Origin: Sphingobium estronivorans
Lineage (GTDB): Bacteria; Pseudomonadota; Alphaproteobacteria; Sphingomonadales; Sphingomonadaceae
DNA length: 64,000 bases
NCBI RefSeq assembly: GCF_008692605.1
Contig: NZ_LFCT01000001.1
Span: forward strand, 218,340 to 282,339
Reading direction: 5' to 3'
The position numbers and the translations under genes are program-made. The notes under the pieces were generated by a model, which saw nothing but the letters and a program-made list of their open reading frames with translations, was not told the DNA's origin and did no database searches. Shown here piece after piece: positions 37,196 to 46,921 of this stretch (position 1 is the stretch's first letter; each line of letters starts with the position of its first letter).

Positions 37196-38187
37196 CGGCG
37201 CGGCACGCCCTGTCGCTGCGCGGCTGCGCGATCGCCGCTCTGTCCCTGCTTGGCGGGTGCGCCACGTTCGGCAGCAATGTGAAGGGAAGTTTTTCCTGTA
37301 AAGCGCCCGATGGCATCTGCGCGCCATCGTCCTCGATCGACGATCGAGCACTCGCGATGATCACCGGAGAGGGCACTGTCGAGCGTTCATCGCCGGCCAG
37401 CAGCGGGCCGGCCAGGCAGTCTGCACCCAGATCCTCGCACATCGCCTTTTTAGGACAAGCGCCGGCACCTCAGATCGATGCGCGCCGTACCCAGGAGCGC
37501 GTGCTGCGCATTGTCTTTCAGCCATATATCGATGAGCGTGGCCGCCTTCATGAGGTGACGGCAGTCCATGCCGTGGTGCAAAGCGGGGAATGGCAACAAC
37601 AATTCCTCGTCAATGCAACAGCGATACCGGACCGAGATGCGATTGTCGCTGCTGAGCAGCCGGAATCGCTCGCCGAAGCGGTCGATCGAGCGGAACTGGC
37701 AAGCCGAGCGACGGGCGGCGTCGACCCCAATCTACCCGATCCTGCGGCCGTCGCGGCAGCCCGCGCCCGTGCAGCCGACCCGGTCAAAGCGATCAAGGAC
37801 GATGTTGCGACCCGTCTAGCCCCCAAGGCGGGCCGCACACCGACGCCCCCGGCCACTAACGTCTCCTCCAGGCGCGCGGAATCGCGCAGCGTCGAGGGAG
37901 CAGTGCCGGGGGCGCCGACTATCGAAGCGAAGGTGCCGCCGCTCGCAACGGCAGACAAAGCCTCGGCCGGGACCGCCCCGGCGCCGGAGGGCGCAGACAG
38001 TGCGACCGCGATCGGCGAAGCAATCACGCGGGTGAGAGGCTCTACCGAATACCAGGCGCGCTCGGCTCAGGCAGCGAGCGACGCGAAGGCAGCAGCTCTG
38101 CCCGGATCGACGCCGACACCCGAGCCCAAGACGAAGCCCACCGTGCGCGCGGCGAACTTCCCGGCCGCTGCTCCAGAGGAAAATTGA
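37192..38187 (+). CDS. traV: TraV-family conjugal transfer lipoprotein
   Basis: A 331-residue lipoprotein beginning with GTG in a GTGA overlap. The lipobox is LLGGC, giving an acylated Cys at residue 23, then TFGSNVKGSFSCKAPDGIC with the Cys pair typical of TraV. The remainder is long and Ala/Pro-rich (over 150 residues of low complexity), longer than F TraV (~170 residues), so this is an extended form. TraV ties the core complex to the outer membrane. Confidence 0.85.
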   Translation: MTARHALSLRGCAIAALSLLGGCATFGSNVKGSFSCKAPDGICAPSSSIDDRALAMITGEGTVERSSPASSGPARQSAPRSSHIAFLGQAPAPQIDARRTQERVLRIVFQPYIDERGRLHEVTAVHAVVQSGEWQQQFLVNATAIPDRDAIVAAEQPESLAEAVDRAELASRATGGVDPNLPDPAAVAAARARAADPVKAIKDDVATRLAPKAGRTPTPPATNVSSRRAESRSVEGAVPGAPTIEAKVPPLATADKASAGTAPAPEGADSATAIGEAITRVRGSTEYQARSAQAASDAKAAALPGSTPTPEPKTKPTVRAANFPAAAPEEN

Positions 38188-38188
38188 G

Positions 38189-40780
38189 ATGGCGAGCGGC
38201 TTCCTCGATGAGTTGCTGTCCGGTATCTTCGGCGACAGCAAGCGACCGGACACCCAGCGGCCGGACCTGGTGGTCCCGATGCTTGCGCATTGGCTCCCTT
38301 ATCGAAGCTTCGACCCGAAGACCGGTATCTTCTACAATAGCGCCTCGCGCGGCTTCGTGATCGAGGCCGCGCCGCTGGTCGGCGCGGACGAGCGGACGGG
38401 TGAGATCCTGGCGCAGTTCCTGTCCGAAGGCATTCCCGCGCCCGGCTGCCTTCAGATTCACCAATGGATGTCGCCGCGCATCGGCGAGCAGCTCTCGAAA
38501 TGGTATCTGCCCCGCTACTCGGCGCGCGGCGTTTACGAACGGATGGCCAAGCACCGGGTCGACTTCCTGACGGACGGCGTCTGGAATTCGCTTTCAGCCG
38601 ACGCGCCGTTTTGCCTTCGCCATCATCGGGTCGCGATATCCTACTCGACGCCGGAGTCCTCAAACATCACGATCGAGCAGATCGTATCGCTCATGGACGG
38701 GCTGATCTCGGCTCTTCAATCGGTGAACGTATCCGCCCGCAAGATGGACCCGGTCGCGCTCATCGGCTGGATCGACGATATCACGTCGCCGACCACCGCC
38801 GCTGGCGACGATGCGGTGAGCTACAACCCTCTCGACCCGATCGCCGATCAGGCGATCCGAAGGGATATCGAGCTGCATATCGAGCCGGACCGCATGTTGC
38901 TGCGGACCGAGCGCTTCCGGCCGACCGGAAAAACGCTGAAGGGCGCGCCGGAGATCGGGGAGATCTACCCCGACGTGTTCGATGTGCGCTCCTTCTCGGT
39001 GCGCAACCTGCCCACGCGCTGGGCGCCATGGGACGTAACCCGGCTGATCGGCGACATCTTTACCGACAAGCTGCGCATGCCATGCCCCGTATCGACCAAC
39101 CTGTGCATCGAGTTCCCGGACCCGCAGGCGTCGACCAACAAGGCCAGCTACAAGTTCATGCGAACGACCAGCCTGGCCGATTCCAAATCGTCCCGCTTCC
39201 TGCCGCAGCTCCGCGAGCAGTCGCAGGAGTGGCGACACGTCAATGAAGAGATCCGGCAGGGCAGGAAGCTCGTGCGCGTGTTCTTCAGCGTCACGTCGTT
39301 CTCGCCGAAAGGGCAGGGCGACAGCAACGAGCGAGTGCTGAAGTCGGTCTACCGTGCGGCGGGCTGGGATCTTCTCGATGACCGCTACCTGCAGGTGATG
39401 GGTCTGTTGTGCGCGATGCCCATGACGATGGCCAATGGCCTGTCAAAGGATCTCGAGCGCATGAAGCGGATGCGCACTCTGCTCACGACGACGGCCGCAA
39501 ATCTCGCGCCGCTGCAGGGGGAATATCTCGGCGGAAGCATTCCCCACCTGCTGCTGATCGGCCGGCGCGGACAGCCCTTCTTCTGGAGCCCCTTCGAGAA
39601 TGCCGCCGGCAATCACAACGTCGCCGTGTTCGGCAAATCGGGCTCCGGCAAGTCGGTCGCGCTGCAGGAATTATGCGGCTCGCTCTGCGGTGCCGGCGCG
39701 CGAGTGGTCGTGATCGACGACGGGCGTTCGTTCGAGCATTCGGCCAAACTTCAGGGCGGCGCCTTTGTCGAGTTCACCATGAGCTCGGGCTTCTGTCTCA
39801 ATCCCTTCTCGATGATCGACGAGGCCCAGGCCGCCGAAGACGAGGACTATCTCCTCGACTGCATGGCAATGCTGAAGGCCATCATCAATCAGATGTCCCG
39901 GCATATCAACCTGCTCGACGACACCGAGCGCGGGCTGATCGACGGTGCCGTGAACCAGGTCTGGGAGGCGCACGGCAGCCGCGGCTCGATCGATCTTGTC
40001 ATCGAGGCGCTCGAGGCAACCGGAAACGGGCTGGCCGCGAACCTTGCGATCGCGATGCGGCCCTTCTCGTCGGGCGGCACCTACGGCCGCTTCTTTCAGG
40101 GCGAGGTCTCGTTCGAACTTTCGGCCCAGCTCACGGTCTTCGAGCTCTCCGATCTGTCTGCCCGTGAGGAGCTGCGCAGCGTCGTCCTGACGGCGATCAT
40201 GTTCATGTCGCAGCAGATGATGCGCAAGCTGGATCGTTCGATCCCGAAAGCGCTACTCCTCGACGAAGCATGGCAGATGCTCCGCGGCGGGGCGATGGCC
40301 GATTTCATCGAGACCTACGCGCGTACCTGCCGGAAATATGGCGCATCGCTGGTCACGGCGACGCAATCGCTGAACGACTATTACAAATCGGCCGGATCGG
40401 TCGCGGCGCTCGAAAATTCCGACTGGTTCGTGATCCTCCAGCAAAAGCCGGAGACGATCGCAGACTTCAAGAAGCATGACCGCTTCGAGATGGACGATCA
40501 CACCGATGCGCTGTTGCGATCCTTGAAGCGCAACGGCTTCGAATATTCGGACATCATGATCAAAGGGCCCGACACCCTCGCTGTCGGCCGCCTGGTCCTC
40601 GACCCCTATTCCGCAGCGCTGTTCTCCTCGAGTCCGAAGACTTTTGCGGCGATCGACGCTCTGATCGCCGAGGGCCTCAGCATGGACGAGGCGATCGAGC
40701 GGATCGCGTTTCCGAACAATCCCGAAAAGTGGGTCAGCAATCTCGTCCCGGAGGACGAGATCGCGATCGCGGCGGAGTAG
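38189..40780 (+). CDS. traC: Type IV secretion ATPase TraC (VirB4 family)
   Basis: An 863-residue pilus-assembly ATPase. The N-terminal TraC domain (residues about 20-250) leads to the P-loop G-K-S-G-S-G-K-S (482-489), Walker B in KALLLDEAWQML and the downstream motif VTATQSLNDYY with conserved Gln. No membrane helix. It powers pilin extraction and substrate transfer from the inner-membrane face. It starts one base after traV. Confidence 0.96.
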   Translation: MASGFLDELLSGIFGDSKRPDTQRPDLVVPMLAHWLPYRSFDPKTGIFYNSASRGFVIEAAPLVGADERTGEILAQFLSEGIPAPGCLQIHQWMSPRIGEQLSKWYLPRYSARGVYERMAKHRVDFLTDGVWNSLSADAPFCLRHHRVAISYSTPESSNITIEQIVSLMDGLISALQSVNVSARKMDPVALIGWIDDITSPTTAAGDDAVSYNPLDPIADQAIRRDIELHIEPDRMLLRTERFRPTGKTLKGAPEIGEIYPDVFDVRSFSVRNLPTRWAPWDVTRLIGDIFTDKLRMPCPVSTNLCIEFPDPQASTNKASYKFMRTTSLADSKSSRFLPQLREQSQEWRHVNEEIRQGRKLVRVFFSVTSFSPKGQGDSNERVLKSVYRAAGWDLLDDRYLQVMGLLCAMPMTMANGLSKDLERMKRMRTLLTTTAANLAPLQGEYLGGSIPHLLLIGRRGQPFFWSPFENAAGNHNVAVFGKSGSGKSVALQELCGSLCGAGARVVVIDDGRSFEHSAKLQGGAFVEFTMSSGFCLNPFSMIDEAQAAEDEDYLLDCMAMLKAIINQMSRHINLLDDTERGLIDGAVNQVWEAHGSRGSIDLVIEALEATGNGLAANLAIAMRPFSSGGTYGRFFQGEVSFELSAQLTVFELSDLSAREELRSVVLTAIMFMSQQMMRKLDRSIPKALLLDEAWQMLRGGAMADFIETYARTCRKYGASLVTATQSLNDYYKSAGSVAALENSDWFVILQQKPETIADFKKHDRFEMDDHTDALLRSLKRNGFEYSDIMIKGPDTLAVGRLVLDPYSAALFSSSPKTFAAIDALIAEGLSMDEAIERIAFPNNPEKWVSNLVPEDEIAIAAE

Positions 40781-40785
40781 CAGGG

Positions 40786-41145
40786 ATGGCGACGCATCCG
40801 GTCCCGACCACCGCCCGGCGATACATCGGGTTCACGCGCCATGAATGGCAGACCATGCTTCATTTCCTGCTGCATGGGCTCGGCTTTGTCGCGTCGACGA
40901 TGCTCATCACCTGGGGCCTCTTCTGCCTCTTCTTCCTCGCGATCGGCGGCTTCTCGTTCGATGGTTTCGTCCATCAGCTCAATAATTTCACGACGCGCTA
41001 CGTTGCCGCGGACCCGGCGCGCACCGCCGCCTTCCTCAACATGTTCGCGATCGCGCACATGATCCTTTCCACCGCCGTCGTCGCTCTTCGCGCCAATCGC
41101 ATCCTTCCGCAGCGTGCGGATGAGGGAGTTCCGCCTCATGGCTGA
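40786..41145 (+). CDS. Hypothetical two-helix membrane protein in the transfer operon
   Basis: A 119-residue protein with two hydrophobic segments, about residues 24-49 (MLHFLLHGLGFVASTMLITWGLFCLFFLAIGG) and 86-104 (FLNMFAIAHMILSTAVVAL). Not an F-plasmid Tra protein I recognise; a lineage-specific component between traC and trbI, as in some sphingomonad plasmids. It has its own ribosome site (CAGGGATG context) and overlaps trbI by eight bases. Confidence 0.65.
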   Translation: MATHPVPTTARRYIGFTRHEWQTMLHFLLHGLGFVASTMLITWGLFCLFFLAIGGFSFDGFVHQLNNFTTRYVAADPARTAAFLNMFAIAHMILSTAVVALRANRILPQRADEGVPPHG

Positions 41146-41812
41146 CCAACCCCAACTCGACCTTCCTCCCCCTTCCGCGCCTGAGACCCGAGCAGCGAAG
41201 CGCAGGGTCGGTTTTGGCGGCTTCACGCGCGTCCAGATGCTGATCCTGTTGCTGCTCGTCGCTGCGATCATCTGGGGAATGTGGGTGACGCGGGCACTGA
41301 CCCAGTCGAAACAAGACCATATCGTTTCGGCACGGTTGTCGGCGCTGGTCGGCGACTATGTCGAGGCACAGCGCTTCTCAGGCTCGCCGCCCGACCGCGT
41401 GCGCGCCGAGATGCAGGCGTTCATGTCCTCGCTCGACAAGGAACTGCAGCGCAGGAGCCAAGACGGCCAGATCGTGCTTGTCGGTGAAGCCGTGCTCACC
41501 AAGAACGTGCCGGACATCACCGACAGCCTGAAAATGGCGGTCTTTGCCTCGGGCGTTCCCGAACCCAAGCGTATGTCCGTCGAGGAATTGCAGCGGATGC
41601 AGGAGCTCTCGGCTGCCCAATCGGCGCTGGCCGCCTCGCGTGCAGCACCGCTGGCGGCGCCGGGGGCAACCATCGATCCGATGGCTGGCGTCCCCGGCGC
41701 CAGCCCTCAGGTGCCCGCGGGCCAGGCTTTTCCGGCCCAGCCAATCCCGCCGCAGATTCCCGGTGCGTCCGTCTCGACGTTCGGAGGACCTGATGGCAAC
41801 GGCGGCCAATAG
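41138..41812 (+). CDS. trbI: TrbI-like protein of F-type conjugation system
   Basis: A 224-residue bitopic protein. After a Pro-rich start one helix (MLILLLLVAAIIWGMWVT) leads into a periplasmic coiled region and a Pro/Ala/Gly-rich tail (about 75 residues). Order after traC and before the S26 peptidase and traW fits TrbI, which affects pilus retraction in F. ATG 41138 follows GAGGGA; an upstream GTG at 41114 would add eight residues. Confidence 0.75.
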   Translation: MADQPQLDLPPPSAPETRAAKRRVGFGGFTRVQMLILLLLVAAIIWGMWVTRALTQSKQDHIVSARLSALVGDYVEAQRFSGSPPDRVRAEMQAFMSSLDKELQRRSQDGQIVLVGEAVLTKNVPDITDSLKMAVFASGVPEPKRMSVEELQRMQELSAAQSALAASRAAPLAAPGATIDPMAGVPGASPQVPAGQAFPAQPIPPQIPGASVSTFGGPDGNGGQ

Positions 41813-42329
41813 GGTGGAAGCCCTGCGTTGGCGTCCCCGCACGCGCATGTGGGGGATGCTGGCGGTGGCCGTCGCCGGGACGCTTGGCTTCGGCGCGATC
41901 GGCGAATGGCGTGATGGCCACGCCCTTTTGATCAACACGACGGACTCGCTCCCGAATTGGGCGTTTCTCATCCAGCGCCACAAGCTGCCGGCACGCGGCG
42001 ACTATGTGTTCTTCGATCCGCCGCCCGGCGAGCTCCTCCGCCGCCATTTCGGCGCGAAGCCACAGATGTTCGGGAAGATCGCCTACGGCGTGCCCGGCGA
42101 CATCATCAGCCATATCGGCCGGACGGTCGCCGTGAATGGTCACCCGGTCGCGCAGATGAAGCCCTTCACACGCTTCGGCGAGCCGCTGACTCCTGGCGCC
42201 ACCGGACGGGTGCCGGCCGGATGCTATTTCGCGGCGACGCCTCACAAGGACGGCTTCGACAGCCGTTACGGCGAAATTGGCTTCGTCTGCGGGCGCCAGA
42301 TCATTGGGACAGGGGAGCCAATCCTATGA
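41793..42329 (+). CDS. S26-family signal peptidase, conjugative TraF/TrhF type
   Basis: A 178-residue membrane serine peptidase with one N-terminal helix (MWGMLAVAVAGTLGFGAIG). The Ser-Lys dyad is S52 in TDSLPNWAF and K95 in FGKIAYGVPGD, the type I signal peptidase arrangement. In RP4 TraF and H-type TrhF this activity processes or cyclises the pilin. F lacks such a gene, so the operon resembles the TrhF/pNL1 branch. It overlaps trbI by 20 bases with GGAGG just before its ATG. Confidence 0.88.
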   Translation: MATAANRVEALRWRPRTRMWGMLAVAVAGTLGFGAIGEWRDGHALLINTTDSLPNWAFLIQRHKLPARGDYVFFDPPPGELLRRHFGAKPQMFGKIAYGVPGDIISHIGRTVAVNGHPVAQMKPFTRFGEPLTPGATGRVPAGCYFAATPHKDGFDSRYGEIGFVCGRQIIGTGEPIL

Positions 42330-42982
42330 GGATGCTTGTCACGAGCTGCGTGTGCGCGGTTGCGGCGCTAGGCGCGGCGCTCGTCTTTCCCCCGATGCGG
42401 TCGGAAGCGAAGGATTATGGCCAGGCGGCACAGGCATTTCCGGTGATCGAGCCGGATCTGCTTTCGACGATCGAAGCCCGACTGCGCAGGGCCGAGGCGA
42501 GTGGCGAACTCGCGCGCACCAATGAGATGTTTGCCAAGCGCGTCGAGGCGAAGGTTCGGCGTCCTGATCCCGTGGCGGGGATAACCGCGGCGCGAGCGGC
42601 CCGAAGCTGGGACTTCGATCCTTCGGTCATGATGGAGCGCGACATTCGCGATCAGAAAGGAAACCTGATCGCCGCGGCCGGCCAGCGTATCAATCCGCTC
42701 GACTTCGTCTCGGTCCGACAGGACCTCGTCTTCATCGATGGTGACGACCCCGCGCAGACGGCGTGGGCCATCGAGCATTACTCCGACATCAAGGCCAAGA
42801 TCATCCTGGTCAATGGCTCGCCGGTCGAGCTGATGACCGCGAAAAAGCGGCGTTTCTATTTCGACCAGGCAGGCAAGCTCACGACCCGGTTCGGCATCGA
42901 GCACACACCGGCAATCGTCACCCAGGCCGGCAGGGTGATGCGCGTGTCCGAAGTCGCGCTCAAGCCCGGAAAAACAGGCTGA
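42326..42982 (+). CDS. traW: Type IV secretion protein TraW
   Basis: A 218-residue periplasmic protein. A signal peptide (MRMLVTSCVCAVAALGAALVFPPMRSEA) is followed by the TraW core: RSWDFDPSVMMERDIRDQKGNLIAAAGQRINPLD, VFIDGDDPAQ, and TRFGIEHTPAIVTQAG, where the C-terminal half resembles a thioredoxin fold without Cys pair. TraW works with TrbC and TraU in pilus assembly. It overlaps the peptidase gene (ATGA). Confidence 0.93.
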   Translation: MRMLVTSCVCAVAALGAALVFPPMRSEAKDYGQAAQAFPVIEPDLLSTIEARLRRAEASGELARTNEMFAKRVEAKVRRPDPVAGITAARAARSWDFDPSVMMERDIRDQKGNLIAAAGQRINPLDFVSVRQDLVFIDGDDPAQTAWAIEHYSDIKAKIILVNGSPVELMTAKKRRFYFDQAGKLTTRFGIEHTPAIVTQAGRVMRVSEVALKPGKTG

Positions 42983-43251
42983 TGCCACCTTGGCTAGACA
43001 TGCTTCGCACGCCGATGGCGGCCCCCGAGACCGGCGCGCTGCGACGTCTGCGCCTGATTTGGCAGATGCTTTGTCTGATGCTCGGCGCCGCGATTATTGG
43101 CCTGCAGCCGCTATCGCTCGCCTTCGGGCGGGCGGCGCCATGCGCGATCGCAGTACTTCTGCTTGCCAATATCTGCACGACCGCCGTCTACCTCGCGCGG
43201 AAGCATCGCGCCGACACCTCATTTCTGGAAGCAAGCGGGGAGGAGCAATGA
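42982..43251 (+). CDS. Hypothetical small membrane protein in the transfer operon
   Basis: An 89-residue protein with two helices (LIWQMLCLMLGAAIIGLQPL and CAIAVLLLANICTTAVYLA) and a charged C-terminus. It begins within the traW stop and ends in the traU start (ATGATG), so it is clearly translated with them. No F-plasmid homologue recognised; possibly an inner-membrane partner of TraU/TraW. Confidence 0.65.
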   Translation: MPPWLDMLRTPMAAPETGALRRLRLIWQMLCLMLGAAIIGLQPLSLAFGRAAPCAIAVLLLANICTTAVYLARKHRADTSFLEASGEEQ

Positions 43252-44270
43252 TGCATAGCGCGCGATGGGCTCTGCGGCTCCTCCTGACGATGATCGCCGC
43301 CTTCATTCTCGCGCCGAGCGCTCAGGCGGCGGGACCGACCTGTCACGGGAAGTTCGTCAACCCGATCACCGATGTCTGTTGGTCGTGCCTCTTCCCGCTG
43401 TCGGTGGGCGGCCTCAAGATCTGGCCGAGCGGCCGGCCGGATACAGCCAATCCGGCTTCGCCTATTTGCGCCTGCGGCAGCCCCATTCCTCGGATCGGTA
43501 TCTCCGTCGGTTTCTGGGAACCAGCGCGCCTCGCGGACGTGACCATGAAGCCTTGGTGCTTTCCGAACCTTGGTGGTATCCGCATCGCACCCGGCTTCGA
43601 CATCGGACAGGGCTATTTGGCCGGCCCGTCGATGGTGGGCGGCCGCTCCCAGAGCACGGCCAAATGGCACGTCCATTGGTATGTGTACCCGCTCCTCTAC
43701 TGGATGGAAATCCTGACCGACTTCGTCTGCTTCGAGCAGGCAAGTTTCGATATCGCGTACATGACCGAGATCGACCCGCTCTGGCAGGACGACTCGCTGA
43801 CAGCACTTATCAACCCGGAAGCCATCGTTTTTGCCAATCCGATCGCCCAGGTTGCCTGCGCCGGAGACTGCATCGCCGGCACCGCCCATTTGCCGCTCGA
43901 TCCGCTATTCTGGTGCGCTGGCTGCCAGGGCAGCATGTATCCGCTCAATGGAAACGTGCCGTCGTCGATCGGCCACGTTCAGTCCTCGCGGCTCGCGCTG
44001 TCGCGCTTTGCGTACAAGATGCACCGCGAGGCGCTGGCGTGGGGAACGATGGGGTCGGCGGGCCTCTGCAAGAAGTACCTCATGCCGATCATGCGGAAGC
44101 AGCAATACCGCTTTCAGATGGTCAATCCGATCCCGACCGTGAGCGGTCGCTTCGCTTGCTCCGCGATCGGGGCATCCACCATGCCGCCCGACGCAGGCCG
44201 CGCCTATCCCGCCGGTGGCGAGGACATGGGCTACCTGGTCTGGCGCAAACGCAACTGCTGCGTTCTCTAG
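43248..44270 (+). CDS. traU: Type IV secretion protein TraU
   Basis: A 340-residue exported, Cys-rich protein. After the signal peptide (ending AQAA) the sequence is strongly TraU-like: CHGKFVNPITDVCWSCLFPLSVGG, SPICACGSPIPRIGISVGFWEPARL, WHVHWYVYPLLYWMEILTDFVC, MYPLNGNVPSSIGHVQSSRLAL. The many Cys pairs need the DsbC-like protein. Two adjacent ATGs (43248, 43251) can serve as start. TraU is required for stable mating junctions and DNA transfer. Confidence 0.95.
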   Translation: MMHSARWALRLLLTMIAAFILAPSAQAAGPTCHGKFVNPITDVCWSCLFPLSVGGLKIWPSGRPDTANPASPICACGSPIPRIGISVGFWEPARLADVTMKPWCFPNLGGIRIAPGFDIGQGYLAGPSMVGGRSQSTAKWHVHWYVYPLLYWMEILTDFVCFEQASFDIAYMTEIDPLWQDDSLTALINPEAIVFANPIAQVACAGDCIAGTAHLPLDPLFWCAGCQGSMYPLNGNVPSSIGHVQSSRLALSRFAYKMHREALAWGTMGSAGLCKKYLMPIMRKQQYRFQMVNPIPTVSGRFACSAIGASTMPPDAGRAYPAGGEDMGYLVWRKRNCCVL

Positions 44271-44282
44271 GGGGGCCTTTCG

Positions 44283-45029
44283 ATGCGCGGATATCTTTGG
44301 GCTTCTACTGCTGTTCTCGGCATCGCCAGCATATCGGCGGTGCTTGCGCAGAGCGTCGATGGGATCGACGTTCAGGCGATCAAGAAGCGCTCAGCCGAGC
44401 TTCAGGCTGATGCCGAGGCGTTCGTCAATCAGGTGAAGGACAGGGGTGATGCGTTCCGCGAGGAGGCGGCCAATGTGAATGACGGTGGCATGGCCAACAT
44501 GCAGCGCGTTGCGAAGACCGATCTGCCCAAGGGGCCCGCTGGTCCGGTCGACTTCGACGAAATCGTAGCGGGCGCCGCGTCGAACGCGACGGTGGGGAAG
44601 GGCGAAGCACCCCAGTTCATAGTGTTTGCCAGCCTGTCGATGCCGCCACAGGCGCTCAAGCAATTGATCGGCGATACCGCGCGCGCGGGCGGTGTGGTCG
44701 TCTTCCGGGGCTTTCCGAACAATTCGATGAAGGAGTTTTCGTCCGCCCTCGGGAAGATCGTGACCCGGCAGGACGATTTCGCCAATGTCGGTATTGATCC
44801 GCGCCTCTTCCGCGCTTTCGACGTCCAAGCTGTTCCGACCTATATCGCCGTCTCGTCCGATTTCGACCTTTGCGCCGGTTTCTCGTGCCAGACCAAGGTT
44901 CCGCCCCACGACCGTCTCATTGGCAACGTCTCGGTTGAATATGCGCTCGAGCAGTTTGCCGAGGGGAATGGCCCGGGTGCCCGCGTCGCCGCCGTTGGGC
45001 TCTCCAACATGCGCAAGGTCAATCGGTGA
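44283..45029 (+). CDS. trbC: F-type pilus assembly protein TrbC
   Basis: A 248-residue exported protein with a signal peptide (ASTAVLGIASISAVLAQ) and helical linker, then the TrbC thioredoxin-like fold: IVFASLSMPPQALKQLIGDTARAGGVVVFRGFPNN and FRAFDVQAVPTYIAVSSDFDLC. No CXXC pair, as expected. TrbC pairs with TraW in F. It begins 12 bases after traU and overlaps traN by four. Confidence 0.9.
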   Translation: MRGYLWASTAVLGIASISAVLAQSVDGIDVQAIKKRSAELQADAEAFVNQVKDRGDAFREEAANVNDGGMANMQRVAKTDLPKGPAGPVDFDEIVAGAASNATVGKGEAPQFIVFASLSMPPQALKQLIGDTARAGGVVVFRGFPNNSMKEFSSALGKIVTRQDDFANVGIDPRLFRAFDVQAVPTYIAVSSDFDLCAGFSCQTKVPPHDRLIGNVSVEYALEQFAEGNGPGARVAAVGLSNMRKVNR

Positions 45030-46861
45030 GGTCGATCCCCGCCTCGGCTGCGCTCGTTGTCGCGCTGATGGTCGTAACGCCGGCGCTGGCGCAAACGACC
45101 GTCGAGGAGGCGCGGGAGCAGGGCAAGGAGCTCGGCACCCAGAAGCGCAACGATCCGACGCTCGTACCGTCGAGTGACGCCCAGGCGGCAGCGGTCCCCG
45201 GCTATTCCGGCCCGAGCCTGCCCGAAGGTTCCTATTTCGACGATCCCGAGCGACTTGAGGCGGCCGGTCAATCGGCGAAGTCCTCGAACGAGCAATATCG
45301 CATCACGACGGACGCCGATCGGACGCGCGCGACGTTCAGCAATTCGGAGATCTTGGCGGCCACGCAGAGGGCGACGTCGGTTGAGAACGATCCATCCACC
45401 TATCTGGCCGGTGAAGATTATAGCGGCGGTGGCGGGTCTTGTGTGCCGTTGCCACCGGCGGTTGGGAACGCAGGCTACTACGAAGCGACCTGCAATCAGG
45501 GCACGAAGATCGAGGACCAGCCGCGCTCCTGCTCGATCACGATGGTGCCGGAGACGACGACGGTCGACGCCTTCAAATTCTTTGTGGTTCCCAACAGCGC
45601 CTACGGCACCCCGTTCGCACGGTACGATTCGATGGCGCCGCATATAACGGCCGGGACATGCCGTCCGACTGGCGTGGTGATGCAGGCGTGCGCCGCCCAT
45701 CGCATCTACGGCGTTTCGACGAACAAATTTTGCGACGATTACAACGCCACCGAATATGTTTGCTCCCAGGACCTGACGGGAATTGCCTTCCTCCCTAGCC
45801 CGATTACCGGACGGGATTGGCATGCCAAAACGACCGACACGCAGGTCACCGTCAAGAGGGCCGACGGCTGTGGACCTCTTACAGCGGATGCCATGTGCAC
45901 GGCCGATCCTGCGGGGGAGATTTGCACCGAGGGCCCGGAGACCCGCGTCATCAATGGGGTGCCGATAACCCAGGCATGCTGGGCGTGGAAAAGAGACTTC
46001 ACCTGCCACACGCTGACTCCCGCCAGCGACTGCGGCGACCTCGAGAGCAATCGGGCCTGCACCTATTTGCGGACCGAATGCCTTGATGACGAACCGAACG
46101 GCGGCGCATGTCAGGTCGAAAACCGGGTTTATAAATGCCCGACGCCCTTGAGTGGGACCAGCGACGCACCGCAATATATTTGCGGCGACGATGTCTACTG
46201 CATCAACGGTGATTGCGAGCCGATCGTTCGCGAGGCGTCGACCGAATTCAAGGATGCGCTCGTCGCCTTGCATTCGATCGACCAGGCCGGTGAGGAGTTC
46301 GACGAGACCAATTTCACGGTCTTCAAGGGCAATCGCGAGACCTGTCACAAGCCGGTGTTCGGGCTCATCAACTGCTGCGCCGGCAAAACGTCAGGCCTGC
46401 TGACGGTCGGTGCAGGCGCAGCCGCACTGGCCGGCGGGCCTGCGGCGATCGCCGCGTTGGCGACGCCCTTCCTGACCCTGTTCGCTTGTTCGCAGGACGA
46501 GATGAAGCTCGACATCAAGGATCGGATGGGTCTGTGCCACAATCTCGGAACCTATTGCTCATCGAAGATCCTCGGCATCTGCACAACGAAGCGGACCGCC
46601 TATTGCTGCTTTGAAAGCAAGCTCAGCCGCGTGCTTCAGGAACAGGGCCGGCCACAGCTCGGCAAGCCTTGGGGGAGCGCCAAAAAGGAAACGTGTCAGG
46701 GCTTCACCGTCGACGAATTTGCCCGCCTCGACCTCTCCGTCATGAATTTCACCGAGGTGTATGCGGACTTCATGGATGCGGCGAAGCTGCCTGACGAAGT
46801 CCAGACGATGACGGACATCCAGGCGAAAATTCAGTCCTACTACGACCTCCACGGAAAATGA
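45026..46861 (+). CDS. traN: Type IV secretion protein TraN (mating-pair stabilisation)
   Basis: A 611-residue outer-membrane protein with signal peptide (ASAALVVALMVVTPALA), very rich in paired Cys (for example CTYLRTECLDDE, VYCINGDCEPI, INCCAGKTSG, SSKILGICTTKRTAYCCFESKLSRVL). The C-terminal block with CCFESKLSRVLQEQGRPQLG is diagnostic of TraN. It contacts the recipient surface. A hydrophobic stretch near residues 455-485 is unusual but part of this branch. Confidence 0.93.
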   Translation: MRSIPASAALVVALMVVTPALAQTTVEEAREQGKELGTQKRNDPTLVPSSDAQAAAVPGYSGPSLPEGSYFDDPERLEAAGQSAKSSNEQYRITTDADRTRATFSNSEILAATQRATSVENDPSTYLAGEDYSGGGGSCVPLPPAVGNAGYYEATCNQGTKIEDQPRSCSITMVPETTTVDAFKFFVVPNSAYGTPFARYDSMAPHITAGTCRPTGVVMQACAAHRIYGVSTNKFCDDYNATEYVCSQDLTGIAFLPSPITGRDWHAKTTDTQVTVKRADGCGPLTADAMCTADPAGEICTEGPETRVINGVPITQACWAWKRDFTCHTLTPASDCGDLESNRACTYLRTECLDDEPNGGACQVENRVYKCPTPLSGTSDAPQYICGDDVYCINGDCEPIVREASTEFKDALVALHSIDQAGEEFDETNFTVFKGNRETCHKPVFGLINCCAGKTSGLLTVGAGAAALAGGPAAIAALATPFLTLFACSQDEMKLDIKDRMGLCHNLGTYCSSKILGICTTKRTAYCCFESKLSRVLQEQGRPQLGKPWGSAKKETCQGFTVDEFARLDLSVMNFTEVYADFMDAAKLPDEVQTMTDIQAKIQSYYDLHGK

Positions 46862-46921
46862 GGCGGGTCAGATGTGCACCACGCCGGGGGGAGGCCGTCC
46901 GAAGCCAGAAAGTCAGGGAGA

